Assembly (NCBI RefSeq): GCF_938045625.1
Contig: NZ_CALIAV010000019.1
Location: 1-60,050 of the forward strand
Source: an uncultured Campylobacter sp.
Lineage (GTDB): Bacteria > Campylobacterota > Campylobacteria > Campylobacterales > Campylobacteraceae
DNA length: 60,050 nucleotides
Direction of reading: 5' to 3'
Below, piece after piece: positions 60,021 to 60,050 of the stretch. Position numbers and translations under genes: made by a program. How positions within the stretch are numbered: the stretch's first letter is position 1; the number at the start of each line of letters is the position of its first letter. The notes under the pieces are model-generated. The model made no database searches. It saw nothing but the letters and a program-made list of their open reading frames with translations, and was not told the origin of the DNA.

Positions 60021-60050
60021 GCCTCGTTTAAGCGAAAAATACTTCGCCTT
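60021..60050 (+). repeat. Repeat core, cut by the window end
   Basis: GCCTCGTTTAAGCGAAAAAT followed by ACTTCGCCTT matches the repeat core of copies A and B. It is the last 30 bases of the window, so the rest of this copy lies outside. Confidence 0.6.

Overview
The window comes from a Campylobacter chromosome (Campylobacterota). The gene order is largely that of the C. jejuni chromosome as I recall it: uvrD-truB-csrA-ispE-smpB-thioredoxin-clpS-clpA-aat, then metK / lnt / yajC-secD-secF-leuS-lptE-folC-mfd, rpmB / rpe / dnaQ, and uvrB / pilin / priA. Base composition is clearly more GC-rich than C. jejuni. That, with the many AAATTTG words, suggests the human oral/gut group (C. rectus, showae, curvus, concisus). 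The species is an inference; the genus is well supported.

Layout. (1) 1-100 is the 3' tail of a 5S rRNA gene, followed by about 1 kb of AT-rich DNA with no convincing gene. (2) 12788 down to 1126 is one long minus-strand run: uvrD, a 45-codon small ORF, truB, csrA, ispE, smpB, a tautomerase, a thioredoxin-like lipoprotein, clpS, clpA, aat, then flgB-flgC-fliE and a penicillin-binding protein. The flagellar genes have their own sigma-54-type promoter. The run holds a complete Leu/Phe N-degron module (Aat, ClpS, ClpA) beside SmpB trans-translation and the CsrA regulator. (3) 12953-17395 is an apparent insertion: a LysR regulator and a 986-aa TonB-dependent receptor of the hemoglobin/transferrin type with a Fur-like site. 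(4) 17396-24435 holds an SspB-like protein, oligoendopeptidase F, a Na+/serine-threonine symporter, metK, a membrane protein and lnt. (5) 24411-42081 is a plus-strand housekeeping run: Sec accessory proteins, leuS, lptE, a diguanylate cyclase, folC, mfd, an AAA ATPase, a YmdB-type phosphoesterase, a MagIII glycosylase, a two-gene amino-sugar module, cysK and cysE. (6) 42204-50560 holds dnaQ-like, rpe, a STAS/CheX-like protein, rpmB, a K+ channel, a DUF465 protein, ppk and an amino-acid exporter. (7) 50669 to the end holds a phosphatase, uvrB, a ZapB/ZapA-like pair, two prepilin-like proteins, priA, a DUF417 protein and a DUF4272 protein.

The most unusual material is non-coding. A repeat family of about 130-200 bp starts within a few tens of bases after the stop codons of ppk, uvrB and the DUF4272 gene, always in the same orientation relative to the gene it follows. 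A shorter related block follows the phosphatase gene. One repeat pair brackets a G-rich inverted repeat with quadruplex potential. AAATTT, a member of the RAATTY class linked to DNA uptake in C. jejuni, is strongly enriched in short intergenic regions and appears to have built a low-complexity linker inside PriA. Two small genes missed by a length cutoff are proposed: a 45-aa ORF coupled to truB and a 25-aa membrane peptide upstream of ppk on the opposite strand.
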